DNA from: Acidimicrobiia bacterium
GTDB taxonomy: Bacteria > Actinomycetota > Acidimicrobiia > IMCC26256 > JAOSJM01
DNA: 64,000 nucleotides
Direction: 5' to 3'
NCBI GenBank assembly: GCA_027494165.1
Contig: JAOSJM010000001.1
Location: 1,372,001-1,436,000, forward strand
Shown here in pieces: positions 38,498 to 47,933 of the stretch; position 1 is the first letter of the stretch, and every line of letters starts with the position of its first letter. The notes under the pieces are model-generated. The model had not been told where the DNA came from and searched no databases. It saw nothing but the letters and a program-made list of their open reading frames with translations. Both the position numbers and the translations under genes were made by a program.

Positions 38498-39480
38498 TCA
38501 CCAGTCGCGGGTGTTGCGTCGTCGTTGGACGTGCTCGGCGCGGAGTGCGGCGACTTGGAGGCCGTGGTCGGGGTGGCCGGGGTTGAGGGTGGCGAGGGCC
38601 TGCTGGTACCAGGCGTCGGGGTCCTCGTCCTCAGCATGAGCCGACAATGCGTGGTCCAGTGGACCATCTTGGACCAGGGGATGGTCTGCGCCGTTCGCGG
38701 CTTTCTCCGGGGGGCGGTCCAGGCTGGTCCAGTTGACCGGCCATTGTCGGCTGTAGCGAGACTGACCCCGACGTAGTGCCGGCGCCGGTCACTGTCCCCC
38801 TCCCGGGGACGGATCACCTTGATCCCCGACCGGGCCGCCCGGAGATCCCGCCCGAACGTCGAGGAGGACCCTGGACGGTGACCGTTGTCCTCCGCCCAGG
38901 ACTTCCAGGCCGCGTACAACTTGTCGACGGGGACCTCCCCGTGAGGCTCGCACCGCTCCCGGACGAACGCGGCGACGGGCGAGACGAGATCCTGGAGGGC
39001 CACGATGGCGTCTCGGGACGATTCCGGCTCGACCATCCGGCCCCGGACCCGGAGACGTGCGAGGCCGTCGAGCGCCCAGTTGAGGATGCCGGGCAGTTCG
39101 GTGAGCAGCTCGTCGGTCAGCGCCGTGTTCTCGCGGCCGATCCACGACCGTGACAGCTCCAGCACGACGAAGCGGCCCGCGATCGCGCCCGAGGCGTCGC
39201 CGAAGCGGGGCAACTCGTTGCTGATGAGCACGAACCTGGTGGGCAGGGTGCCGGTCCAGGGGTCGAGGTACTTGCGGTCGATGGTGAGATGCGTGGCCAT
39301 CACCAGGCGCCAGCAGCGCCGGCACACCGGCGTGTCGCAGGCGCACGGCCACGCGGGGTCGCCGGCCGGCCGGGTACCACAGCGCGTACCGGCCGGGTGG
39401 TAGCCGTCGTCGGCGAGCCGGAGCCGGACGTAGTGGGTGCGGCCGGGGTAGTCGATCCAGGCCCACAGCTCGGCGGTCAC
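38498..39480 (-). CDS. Zinc-ribbon segment fused to P4-type primase/helicase C-terminal domain (frame break)
   Basis: About 328 residues, GTG start at 39480 overlapping the DUF3631 stop. Residues 1-60 look like a short zinc-ribbon protein (AGTRCGTRPAGDPAWPCACD; PVCRRCW). From about residue 62 the protein is the C-terminal part of a P4/D5-type primase-helicase (IDRKYLDPWTGTLPTRFVLI; FVVLELSRSWIGRENTAL; LPGILNWALDGLARL). The ATPase core that should precede it is absent. The frame breaks near 38710 (CCCCCC should be 7 on the minus strand), after which it ends DGPLDHALSAHAEDEDPD to TGA at 38498. Probably an internal deletion fused two genes. Confidence 0.7.
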
Positions 39481-40760
39481 CGGGGCTCCCCTCGTCGCCG
39501 GGCCTCGGCGGCTCGGGCTTCGGCGTGCGCGACGGTGCGCGCCCACGCCTCGGGGTCGTAGCCGTCGTCCTCGCACTCCCCCTCAGGAAGCGAAACATCG
39601 TGTATAAGCGAAACAGTGCTGGTAGGCGTGGCCTGCGGTGTTTCGCTTGTGACGCTTGTTTCGGTCTCCTGGGGGGTGGGGAGATAGCGAGCCCACGCGT
39701 CGGCGAAGTCGTCGACGAGATAGCCCTTGAGGGTCCGGGCGTCGAACCGGTGCTGGCGCGGCCGGGCGCCGAAGGGTCGGAGCTTCGCGGCGAGCCGCCG
39801 GGCGTCGAACCAGTCACCCCACGGTGACTCCTCCACCGCGTGGAGCCGCTCGACCATCTCGGCCGAGGAGAGCCGGTCCGTACCCGCGTCGGCGTACACA
39901 GCCCGGATGTCGGCGAGGAGCCGGACGCCGAGGGACAGTTCGTCCTCCCCCGGTCGAGAGGGCTCGGGCGCGTGACGGGCACGCTCCGGCCAGTCACCCC
40001 CGGCCTCGTCCGCGATCGCCACGAGGGGCTCCCAGCAGTCCGCGGCCCGGTCCGGACAGCTCGTCCGGCGTCGAAGGGTAGGCGTCGGCGAGGATGTCGA
40101 GCCGCCCGGCGACCCACCCGGCGATCCGGTCGCGCAGATCGGTCGCTTCGCCGAGCACCAGTCGGCGTCGCAGCTTGGCGACGACTTCGCCTGGTGCTCG
40201 GCGCCGGAGCCTGATCACGATGCTCCGATCCTGGATCGTGTCCGGCAGGGTGCCGATGCCGGCGAGCGCGACCGGTGCGTAGACCGGGAACCGCCGGACC
40301 TCCATCTTCTTCCCTCCCCGACGACGCGGGCGACGGTCGCACCACGCCGATACCCGGCGTTGAGGAGGGCCCGGAGATCCTCGTGGTTGCCGTTCGCCTT
40401 GACGCCGAAGATCGCGTCGACCTCGTCGACGAGGAGTGTCACCGGGCCATCGGCGACGACCCGGAACATCGCCGCGGGGGAGATGTTCGCGACCGGCAGC
40501 GCCGCGGGGACGACCAGCTCCAGGACCTCCAAGAGCCGGGTCTTGCCGGACTGCTTCTCCGCCGACTGGATCGCGAGTCGTGGGGTCGTCTCCGCGGCGT
40601 CGACCGCGTGCGCGTGCACGGTCCACAGCGCCGTAGCGTCCCGTTGGGCGTCGCCGTCGAACGCGACGTACCGGGCAAGAAACGCGGCGACGTCGTCGAG
40701 GAGCCCGGCGCCGTCCTCGTCCTCGGGGCCGTGCTCCGGCACGAGCGACAGCGGGCTCAC
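39477..40760 (-). CDS. DUF3631 ATPase-like replication protein (two frame breaks)
   Basis: About 428 residues. P-loop-like SAEKQSGKTRLLEVLELV and Walker B TLLVDEVDAIF, then KKMEVRRFPVYAPVALAGIG, SIVIRLRRRAPGE, and the DUF3631 C-terminal block (LGVRLLADIRAVYADAGTDR; EESPWGDW). Breaks near 40313 and 40061. phiRv1-type elements and many actinophages carry this family in their replication modules. It overlaps the DnaB-N-like gene by 4 bases. Confidence 0.82.
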
Positions 40761-41329
40761 GACGCCACCCCCACCAGCGCGGCGTCTACCCGCTCCCCCG
40801 CGGCGAGACGCTCGTACGCGTCGGCGAGGGCGCTCATCGTCCGGCGGGCCTCGGCCAGCTCCTCGACCCGTTCCGCGGCCCGCGGGCCGCCAGGCAGCGC
40901 CTCGGCGAGCACCCGGGCCATGACCCTCACGTCGTCGGCGACCCGGGGCGACCCGGTGGCCACCAGCGCCTCGGCGAGCCCGCCGACTTCGAGCGCCACG
41001 GTCACGTCGTCGTGGCCGAGCGCCTCGTCGAGATCGACCCTCCGGCCCGCGCCCCGAACGACGACCTCACGGCAAGGCCCGCGGGCCGCGGCCGCGAGCC
41101 ACGCGAGGGCGGCGGCGAGCCGCGCATGGGACGGTACGTAGTAGTCCTCGGACGCCACGACGTCGACCGGCAGGGCACCGACCGCGACGCCGGCGAGCAC
41201 ATCGGCCTCCGCGGTCGCGTCGTAGGGGACCACCACGGGCGTACCCCCCGGGGGTACACTCTCGGGTGACGTCGTGGTCGTCGTCGTGAGGGGGCCCGGG
41301 GTTGCTCCCGGGCCTCGTCGCGCCGTCAC
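40757..41329 (-). CDS. DnaB N-terminal-domain-like small protein
   Basis: Up to 190 residues. From about residue 31 the pattern PYDATAEADVLAGVAVGALP, SEDYYVPSHARLAAAL resembles the DnaB helicase N-terminal domain without the helicase. The preceding 30 residues are Pro/Thr-rich; a GTG at 41236 with a GGGGG ribosome site 8 bases upstream is a credible alternative start. That would put the palindrome at 41241-41257 just before the gene. Perhaps a helper-helicase adaptor; this is inference. Confidence 0.6.
   Translation of the reverse strand: MTARRGPGATPGPLTTTTTTSPESVPPGGTPVVVPYDATAEADVLAGVAVGALPVDVVASEDYYVPSHARLAAALAWLAAAARGPCREVVVRGAGRRVDLDEALGHDDVTVALEVGGLAEALVATGSPRVADDVRVMARVLAEALPGGPRAAERVEELAEARRTMSALADAYERLAAGERVDAALVGVAS
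41241..41257. repeat. Second C/G palindrome resembling the capsid operator
   Basis: GTACCCCCCGGGGGTAC, the same TACCCCC/GGGGGTA arms as the operator at 37722-37737 with one extra C in the centre. It lies in the 5' part of the DnaB-N-like gene or just before its alternative start. No good -10/-35 pair is attached. Confidence 0.5.
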
Positions 41330-41511
41330 CGGTCCTCCTCGACAGGCTCAGGCACGGCGCCGTGCCTGACGGCCTCGCGGACCTGCCGGTACGTCTTGTG
41401 GCTCCCCATGAGCACCGCGGCGATGCGGGCGAGCGCGTCGGGCTGGTCGATGGTGGGCGGGAGACCCTGGGCCTGCCTCGACTGGCGGGCCAGGGCCGCG
41501 CCGGCGGTCAC
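41326..41511 (-). CDS. Element-encoded small hypothetical protein
   Basis: 61 residues, GTG start at 41511 overlapping the HTH gene stop. Contains a helical DNA-binding-like stretch (LARIAAVLMGSHKTYRQVRE) but no clear motif. It sits in a tightly coupled early operon between the HTH protein and the DnaB-N-like gene. Confidence 0.5.
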   Translation of the reverse strand: MTAGAALARQSRQAQGLPPTIDQPDALARIAAVLMGSHKTYRQVREAVRHGAVPEPVEEDR

Positions 41512-41711
41512 CGGGCCTCCTCGGCGCGCAGCCGCTCGACGTACGCGTCGAGCGCGTCGACGGGGACGAGACGGCGCCGACCGATCGCGATGGACTCGAT
41601 GGTGCCGTCCGCGAGCAGGTCGTAGAGCAGAGACCGACCGATACCGATATACCGGGCGGCGTCGACGACCGAAAGCAAAATCGGGGCGGCTACCCCGGTG
41701 CTAGTGACCAT
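41508..41711 (-). CDS. Excisionase-type helix-turn-helix protein
   Basis: 67 residues, ATG at 41711. LSVVDAARYIGIGRSLLYDL, ADGTIESIAIGRRRLVPVDA and LDAYVERLRA form the typical excisionase/MerR-type DNA-binding domain. It lies next to the integrase module, so it is the best candidate for the recombination directionality factor or an early regulator. Confidence 0.82.
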   Translation of the reverse strand: MVTSTGVAAPILLSVVDAARYIGIGRSLLYDLLADGTIESIAIGRRRLVPVDALDAYVERLRAEEAR

Positions 41712-42110
41712 TGTGCGAACCCTCCAAGAGTGGGGAGGGCTCGCAGCGGTGGCTAGGCGGCCCTCCGGGGGTGCGTGGGGGAGGCGCGCAGCGGGGGCGT
41801 GCGGCGCGCCAGGCGCGGCGGCGACGAGATGGCCCGGCGGCGGGCCGGTGTCGGCCTCGGGCGCGTCGATGATGGGCTCCGGGACGGTCGGGCGGTGCCG
41901 CTCGAAACGCGCCGCTAGCACGGCGAGGAGCGCGGCGAGCGTGGCGGCGCCGGCACGGATCACGGCGCCGACGAGGAGCCGGAGGGCGCGCACCCGATAC
42001 GGGAGAGGCAACTCCTCGTCGCGAACGTCGGCCCGGACCCGTGCGACCGCGAACCGGAGCGGCACAGTGAGGCTCGCGTTCGCGGTCTTCACGGTCGAAT
42101 CCACGCCCAC
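41712..42110 (-). CDS. Hypothetical reading frame continuous with the HTH gene
   Basis: From a GTG near 42110 the frame reads VDSTVKTANASLTVPLRFAV, then a basic stretch and a hydrophobic helix (LLVGAVIRAGAATLAALLAV), then Pro/Ala-rich sequence running without stop into the HTH gene. A real small membrane protein whose stop was lost by an indel, or a long N-terminal extension, are both possible. Weak evidence. Confidence 0.35.
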
Positions 42111-42194
42111 CACACTAGCGAACACGCGTACGGGGGTGGTGGATGGGCCATGTCCCCGGATTCGGGCGGTTGTCGGGCCGGGATGCACGGAGCC

Positions 42195-43551
42195 TCACAC
42201 ACACCATTCCAGAGTCACGCGCTCGGCGGTCGGGGTCCACCGTCCCCGGTTCGCCGGGCCGACGACGACGCGGGCGAGCACCGCGTCGAGGATCTCGCGC
42301 CGCGACTGGTGGTCGAGGGCAGGCCACGCCTCACGTACCGCCCCAGGGCGGCCCAGGAGCTTCGCGGCGGCGGAGGGGCGCCGGGTAGTACCGGCGGCGG
42401 CCTTCGCGGCGGCCAGACGGTCCTGGAGGGGCTCACGGGCGGCGAGCCACTCGCCGAGCGAGATGGTCCCCCTCGCCACGAAGGCGGGCCAGGTCGGCCA
42501 GTTCGGCTTCTAGTGCGGCGACGTCCCCCCGGCCGTCGGGGTCTCGTCGGGGACCGGCAGGACCGCGCCGTCCAACGCGGCGAGGACCGCTTCGACGACG
42601 AGGGCTTCGAGGTCGTCGGCGCCGATGGACGTCGAGGTCTTCGCGGGGCTCCGGGTGGCGTAGCACCGCCGGGTCATCTCGCCGCCCGGACCACGGTCGG
42701 GACGGCCAGTCATCGGGTCGCCCGCCGCGGTCTCGACCAACCCGGTCAACAGGTACCGCCGCGTCGGCCGCTTGCGCTTGCGGGCCGGGTCGGCGAGCAC
42801 CGCCCGGACTTCCTCCCAGGTCGCCCGGTCGAGCACCGGTTCCCACGCGCCCGGGCCGGCGATCTCGCGGCGATGCACCCGGAGGCCGGCAACAGCGGGG
42901 TTGACGAGCACCGAGCGGACGGTGGAGTGGTGCCAGCCGCGCCCCTCGCGGGTCGGGACACCGCGGGCGTCCATCTCGCGGGCCGTAGCGAGCAGGCTGG
43001 CGCCTTCGAGGACACGCCGCGCCATGTAGCGCACCGCGTCGGCCTCGGCCGGGTTGACGACATAGCCGGCCGAGTAGCCGTAGGGGGCGTCCCCCCGGGT
43101 AGCGGCCCTTCGCGGCTAGCTCGTCGTGCTTCATGCGGCACCGCTCCCCGATCCGCTCGGATTCGTGCTGTGCCGCAGCGCCGAGCATCCGGGCGACCAT
43201 CCGGCCCGACGCGGTACCGAGATCGACCGTACCCGCGGCGACGGTGTGTACCTGGGCGCCGGTCGTCTCGACGACGTCGACGAGCCGTTCGAGGTCCGCG
43301 GTGCGCCGGTACAGCCGGTCGGCGTGGTAGGCGACCACCGCGCCGGCGTCGCCGGCTTCGAGCGCCGCGACGAGCCGCCTCGAAGGCGGGCGCTTGCGGA
43401 ACGCGGACAGGTCGTTGTCGACGAGGACGTCGGTGACGGTGAGGCCGAGCTTCGCGGCGAGGTCACGGCAGGCTCGTTCCTGGCGGTCGACGCCGAGCCG
43501 GTCGTCCCGGTCGTCCTTGCTGATGCGGGCGTAGAGCAGCGCTGTGGTCAT
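42195..43551 (-). CDS. int: Large serine recombinase (phage integrase, three frame breaks)
   Basis: About 452 residues. Catalytic Ser in ALLYARISKDDRDDRLGVDR, resolvase core with VVAYHADRLYRRTADLERLV and SGRMVARMLGAAAQHESERI, recombinase domain (NPAEADAVRYMARRVLEG; STVRSVLVNPAVAGLRVHR), zinc region (GGEMTRRCYATR, with the upstream Cys possibly lost at an error), coiled coil and end. Breaks near 43095, 42530 and 42485. Starts 17 bases past the yebC stop, with the attachment half-site between and inside yebC, as serine-integrase phages usually have. Confidence 0.88.
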
Positions 43552-43567
43552 GGGCCACAGCGTACCC

Positions 43568-44320
43568 CTACGCAGACATTGTTGCGAGTATCTCGTCGGG
43601 GATGTCGAAGTTGGCGTAGACGCTCTGCACGTCGTCGTGGTCCTCGAGCGCGTCCATGACCCGCAGCACCGGCTTGGCGCTCCCCAGGTCGGCCAGGGCC
43701 ACGGTCGTGGTGGGGAGCATGGTGAGGTCGGCGCTGGCGACCGCGATCCCGGCCTCCTCCAGCGCGCTGCGGACAGCATGCAGGTCGGCGGGCGGGGTGG
43801 TCACCTGCCAGGTGTCGCCCTGGTCCTCGATGTCCTCGGCGCCGGCCTCGAGGGCCGCGAGCATGAGGTCGTCCTCGGTGGCGGCCGCCTTGTCGAGGAT
43901 CACGACCCCCTTGCGCTCGAACTGCCAGGCCACGGCGCCGGGCTCCGCGAGGGAGCCGCCGTTGCGGGTGAAGGCGTTCTTGATCTCCGCGCCGGTCCGG
44001 TTCCGGTTGTCGGTGAGGCACTCGACGTAGACCGCCACGCCGTTGGGGGCGTACCCCTCGTAGTGGACCGGCTCGTAGCGGACACCCTCGAGCTCGCCGG
44101 TCCCCCGCTTGACCGCCCGCTCGATGGTGTCGACGGGCACCGAGGCGTCCCGGGCCTTCTGCACCATGGTGCGGAGGGTGGGGTTGGAGTCGGCGTCGCC
44201 CCCACCCTCCCGGGCCGCCACCTCGATCTGGCGGATCAGCTTGGCGAAGAGCTTGCCGCGCGCCTTGTCGGCCGCACCCTTCTTGTGCTTGATCGAGTGC
44301 CACTTGGAGTGTCCGCTCAC
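43568..44320 (-). CDS. yebC: YebC/PmpR-family protein with element-derived C-terminus
   Basis: 250 residues, GTG start at 44320. SGHSKWHSIKHKKGAADKAR, GYAPNGVAVYVECLTDNRNR and NGGSLAEPGAVAWQFERKG are the family signatures. YebC proteins act as transcription regulators or help ribosomes through proline stretches. The codons after the 10-bp core (43594-43603) are supplied by the element and read EILATMSA-stop in place of the original AVLQAVEA-stop. The protein should remain functional. Coupled to pdxT by GTGA overlap. Confidence 0.94.
   Translation of the reverse strand: MSGHSKWHSIKHKKGAADKARGKLFAKLIRQIEVAAREGGGDADSNPTLRTMVQKARDASVPVDTIERAVKRGTGELEGVRYEPVHYEGYAPNGVAVYVECLTDNRNRTGAEIKNAFTRNGGSLAEPGAVAWQFERKGVVILDKAAATEDDLMLAALEAGAEDIEDQGDTWQVTTPPADLHAVRSALEEAGIAVASADLTMLPTTTVALADLGSAKPVLRVMDALEDHDDVQSVYANFDIPDEILATMSA
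43574..43603. repeat. Right attachment site (left attP arm plus core)
   Basis: Arm AGACATTGTTGCGAG (43574-43588) and core CGTCGGGGAT (43594-43603). Joined to the left-end arm this makes an imperfect inverted repeat around the core: AGACA at both outer ends and GTTGxGAG next to the core. Confidence 0.75.
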
Positions 44321-44913
44321 TGGCGCACCTCGCGTGTCATGCGCCCGGCCTCGGCCAGGAAGCGCTGGTGGATCCGGAGATCGCCCGCGAGCTCCGGGTG
44401 GAAGGTCGAGGCCCAGGCCGCCCCCTGGCGGCACAGCACCGGCCGCCCCTCGTGGCGGGCCAGCACCTCGACCTCCGGACCGGTCCGCTCGATGACGGGC
44501 GCGCGGATGAACACCCCCGGGAACGGGCCGCCCGGGAGCCCGGCGACCTCGAGTGGAGTCTCGAAGGAGGCCACTTGGCGGCCGTAGGCGTTCCGACGGA
44601 CCGAGCAGTCGATCGCGCCCAGGCAGACCTGGTCGGGACGGCCGTCGAGCAGCTCGCCGGCGAGCAGGATCAGCCCGGCGCACGTGCCCAGGGTGGGCAG
44701 TCCGGACGCCACCCGGTCGCGCAACGGACCGATCAGCCCCGAGGTGACGAGCAGCCGGGACACGGTGGTCGACTCGCCCCCGGGGAGGACGAGGACGTCG
44801 ATGCCGGCGAGCTGCTCGGGCGCGCGGATCTCGACCGGTTCGGCCCCGAGGGCCGCGAGCGCCTCAGCGTGCTCGCGGAACGCCCCCTGCAGCGCGAGGA
44901 CGCCGGCCTTCAC
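44317..44913 (-). CDS. pdxT: Pyridoxal 5'-phosphate synthase glutaminase subunit
   Basis: 198 residues, GTG start at 44913. Supplies ammonia from glutamine to PdxS. Class I glutaminase: LVLPGGESTTVSRLL, the nucleophile Cys in LPTLGTCAGLILLA, and the His/Glu pair in ASTFHPELAGD. Begins with GVLALQGAFREH. Follows pdxS by 24 bases. Confidence 0.95.
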   Translation of the reverse strand: MKAGVLALQGAFREHAEALAALGAEPVEIRAPEQLAGIDVLVLPGGESTTVSRLLVTSGLIGPLRDRVASGLPTLGTCAGLILLAGELLDGRPDQVCLGAIDCSVRRNAYGRQVASFETPLEVAGLPGGPFPGVFIRAPVIERTGPEVEVLARHEGRPVLCRQGAAWASTFHPELAGDLRIHQRFLAEAGRMTREVRQ

Positions 44914-44937
44914 CTGGGGGCACCCGGACTCGGCGCA

Positions 44938-45836
44938 TCACCACCCCCGCTCGGCCAGCTTCACCTCGAGCGAGGCGATCTCCTCGCCCCGCATCGCCTC
45001 GCCGAGGCCGCGCGACACCTTGGCGATGATCGAGGGGTCGCGGAAGTGCGTGGTGGCCTCGACGATCGCCTTGGCCCGGGTCGGCGGGTCCGAGCTCTTG
45101 AAGATCCCGCTCCCCACGAACACGGCTTGAGCGCCGAGCTGCATGACGAGGGACGCGTCGGCCGGCGTGGCGATCCCCCCGGCGCAGAAGAGCGGCACCG
45201 GGAGCTCGCCCCGCTCGGCCACCTCCCGGACCAGCTCGACGGGGGCCCGCAGCTCCTTGGCCCAACCGAACAGCTCGGGCTCGTCGGCGACGGTGAGCTT
45301 GCGGATGTCGCCGAGGATCGAGCGGAGGTGGCGGACGGCCTCGACGATGTTGCCGGTGCCCGCCTCGCCCTTCGAGCGGATCATGCACGCCCCTCGGCGA
45401 TGCGCCGCAGGGCCTCGCCGAGGTTGGTGGCCCCGCACACGAACGGGACGGTGAAGGCCCACTTGTCGACGTGGTGGGCCTCGTCGGCCGGGGTGAGCAC
45501 CTCGCTCTCGTCGACGTAGTCGACCCCGAGGGCCTCGAGGACCTGGGCCTCGGCGAAGTGCCCGATCCGGCACTTCGCCATGACCGGGATCGTGACCGCG
45601 GCCTGGATCCCCTCGATCATCGTGGGGTCGCTCATCCGGGCCACGCCCCCGTCGCGCCGGATGTCGGCGGGGACCCGCTCGAGCGCCATCACGGCCACGG
45701 CGCCGGCGTCCTCGGCGACGCGGGCCTGCTCGGGGGTGACGACGTCCATGATGACCCCGCCCCGGAGCATCTCGGCCAGGCCTCGCTTGACCCGGGCGGT
45801 GCCGGTGGCGCGGTCGTCGGTTCGCTGCTCGCCCAT
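44938..45836 (-). CDS. pdxS: Pyridoxal 5'-phosphate synthase lyase subunit (frame break)
   Basis: About 300 residues, TIM-barrel PLP synthase using ribose 5-phosphate, glyceraldehyde 3-phosphate and ammonia. [59 protein letters not shown] and [20 protein letters not shown]. The frame breaks near 45388, directly before [10 protein letters not shown] (GGGG should be GGGGG). First gene of pdxS-pdxT-yebC. Confidence 0.95.
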
Positions 45837-45946
45837 GGCGTCCTCTCGGTGGCCGGCGCCCCTCGTGAGGCGACCGGATCACCCCATCGTACCGGTCGTC
45901 CCCGGGCCCGGTCGGGTCGATCCGGCCCGCCGTCCGCCGTGCCATC

Positions 45947-46829
45947 ATGCGCGCCTTGGGCGGCGACCGCACGACAGCCGGGGGGACGCGGGGCACCGGC
46001 GCCGCCGCCTCCTCGTCGCCGGGGTCGCCCTCGGCGTGGCGGTCGTGGGCGCGATCGTCTTCGTCGTGCTCTGGCAGCGGGCCGGGTCCCGCCCGGTTCC
46101 GGTCGAGGAGGTGCTCGAGCGGTTCCACCCCGTGCCCGGCGAGGAGCCCGACGGGACGCTGCTGCGACCCCGCCAGGGGGTGTACCGCTACCGCGGGTCG
46201 GGCACCGAGCGCATCTCGACGCCGCCCCGGAGCCAGTCCCAGGGCCCCGAGATCCCGGCGACCGTCGAGCACCGCGACGACGGCTGCTGGACGTTCCGGA
46301 TCGACTACAGCTCCAACCACTGGCAGACCTGGGACTACTGCCCCCGCGACGGGGGCTGGTCGAGCTCGGGGGCCAGACGTTCCAGCGGTGGGACTTCGTG
46401 GTCACGACCTACGACGTCCGGTCCACCTCCACCTGCGACCCCCCGGCCGTGGCCGTCCGGGAGGCGATGACCCCCGGCGACGAGTGGGAGCAGTCCTGCT
46501 CGGCGACGACCGAGGGGTCCGAGGGGGTCGGCGTGTCGGCCGGGCCCTACCGCTTCGTCGGGGAGGAGGTCGTCGACGTGGACGGCGAGGGCGTGCCCGC
46601 CCACCGCTTCCGCCAGGAGCGGGTGATGTCGGGGAGCCAGTCGGGGACCCAGACCGCCGACCTGTGGTTCGCCGTCGGCGACGGCCTGCCCCTCCGCAAC
46701 GAGCGGCGGATCGAGGTCCGCAGCGACACGATCCTGGGCACCGTCACGTACGAGGAGGAGGGCGGCTTCCGGCTCGCCGAGCTCGGGCCGGTGGCGAGCA
46801 CGACCGTGCCGCCGGCCCCGCCGGGATGA
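45947..46829 (+). CDS. Hypothetical membrane-anchored protein (two frame breaks)
   Basis: About 295 residues with ATG at 45947. After a basic stub comes one helix ([20 protein letters not shown]), then an extracytoplasmic domain: [59 protein letters not shown]. Paired Cys suggest disulfides. Breaks near 45980 and 46372, both G runs one short. Divergent from pdxS and convergent with the DUF3048 gene. Fold and function not recognised. Confidence 0.65.
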
Positions 46830-46833
46830 GGTG

Positions 46834-46857
46834 CCGGGGTGCTCGCGGCGGCCCCGG
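46834..46857. terminator. Stem-loop between convergent genes
   Basis: CCGGGG/CCCCGG stem with a 12-base loop in the 37-base gap between the plus-strand membrane gene and the DUF3048 gene. Position suits a bidirectional terminator; no T tracts. Confidence 0.4.
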
Positions 46858-46866
46858 GGCGGGGGC

Positions 46867-47933
46867 TCAGCGGTCGGTCGTCGTCGACCGGCCGGCCGTC
46901 GTCGTCGGCGGCGGCGGCGTCACGAGGTCGACGCTGGACCCCACCGGCAGGAGGGCGACCCAGGTGCGGCCCGGGACGAGCTCGAGCGGGTTGCCGTCGG
47001 TGCCGCGCAGCTCGGCCGGGCGGGTCCGGTCGGGCCGGATCCAGCGCCCGGTCGCCACCTGACCGTCGGCGAAGACCCAGACGTCTCCCTCGCCCACGGT
47101 GATCCCCTCGCTGTCGCGCGGGTACTCGACGAACTGCACCACGACGTTGGTGGCCGTCACCTGGTCGCCCGACTGCACGGTGAAGGGCTGGTCGCCGTAG
47201 GACCGCTTCCAGGCGCCCGCGGCCTCGTCCCAGGTCCAGGTCGGGGCGTACTGCCCGGCGAAGCCGATCCGGGCCGAGGTGACGGGGATCCCCTCGAAGG
47301 CCTCGCCCTCGCCGAGGTGCGCGAACAGCGCCGGCGGCGGCACCGGCTCCCCGCCCTTCTCCCACATCTTCTCGGGGAGCACGTAGAGGTTGTCGGGCGC
47401 GCGCCGGGACGGGTCGCGACGCATGGCCTCGCCGGCCTGGGTCTCGTCGACCGACAGCACACCCGGCGTGTTGCGGATGGCCTGCACGTTCGGGGGCGTC
47501 CCACCCGAGTAGGCGAAGATCCCGCCGAAGGCCGACGCCAGGTCGGGGTCCATCCGCCGCACCGAGCGCACCGGGCCGATCTGCTCCGGGGCGGTGGAGT
47601 TGAAGACGGCGAGGAAGCGGGTGATGCCGCCCTCGGCGACCTCCTCGAAGACGACGTCGGCGACGTCGAGACCCGACTGGGGCCGGGCCTGGGGGTTGTT
47701 GCCGACCTTCACGGCGAGCGCGGAGCGGTCCTGGCTGGCACCCGACGGGTCGGGCAGGCCCGTCAGGGGGCGGTCGGCGGGGCCACCGTGGTGGTCGTCG
47801 CCTGCTCCTCCCGCTCCTTCTCGGGCTCCTCCTCGCCCGTCTCGTCATCGCCCCCTCCGCCGCCGCAGGCGGCGAGGAGGACGGCCACGAGGATCACGAC
47901 GAGGAGGGACCACAGCGTGCGGCGGTGGTGCAC
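46867..47933 (-). CDS. DUF3048-family lipoprotein (frame break)
   Basis: About 356 residues. GTG at 47933, helix LLVVILVAVLLAAC with lipobox LAAC, an acidic/Thr linker, then the DUF3048 domain: ALAVKVGNNPQARPQSGLDV, ADVVFEEVAEGGITRFLAVF, IGPVRSVRRMD, and a C-terminal DUF3048_C domain with PGRTWVALLPVG. Ends with a Thr-rich tail. The frame breaks near 47765 (CCCCC should be 6). Exported and membrane-tethered; function unknown for the family. Confidence 0.85.

Larger units (their letters stand above)
34299..43603. mobile_element. phiRv1-like capsid-encoding satellite prophage in yebC (9.3 kb)
   Basis: Bounded by the 10-bp direct repeat CGTCGGGGAT (34299-34308 and 43594-43603). It encodes, reading from the right end, a serine integrase, HTH proteins, DnaB-N-like protein, DUF3631 ATPase, P4-primase C-terminal protein, HNH nuclease, HK97 prohead protease and capsid, a WhiB-like protein and a divergent left-end regulator pair. 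No portal, large terminase, tail, holin or lysin gene is seen. Size and gene content resemble phiRv1/phiRv2 of M. tuberculosis. It probably depends on a helper phage or is a remnant; that is inference. Confidence 0.85.

Noticed and set aside
40345..40352. GCCGATAC on the plus strand, like the FliA -10 motif
   Set aside because: It lies inside the DUF3631 gene on the opposite strand, has no TCAA-like -35 and no gene downstream in that direction.
34299..43603. A tRNA gene as the integration target
   Set aside because: No tRNA-like sequence lies at either end. The target is the yebC 3' coding end.
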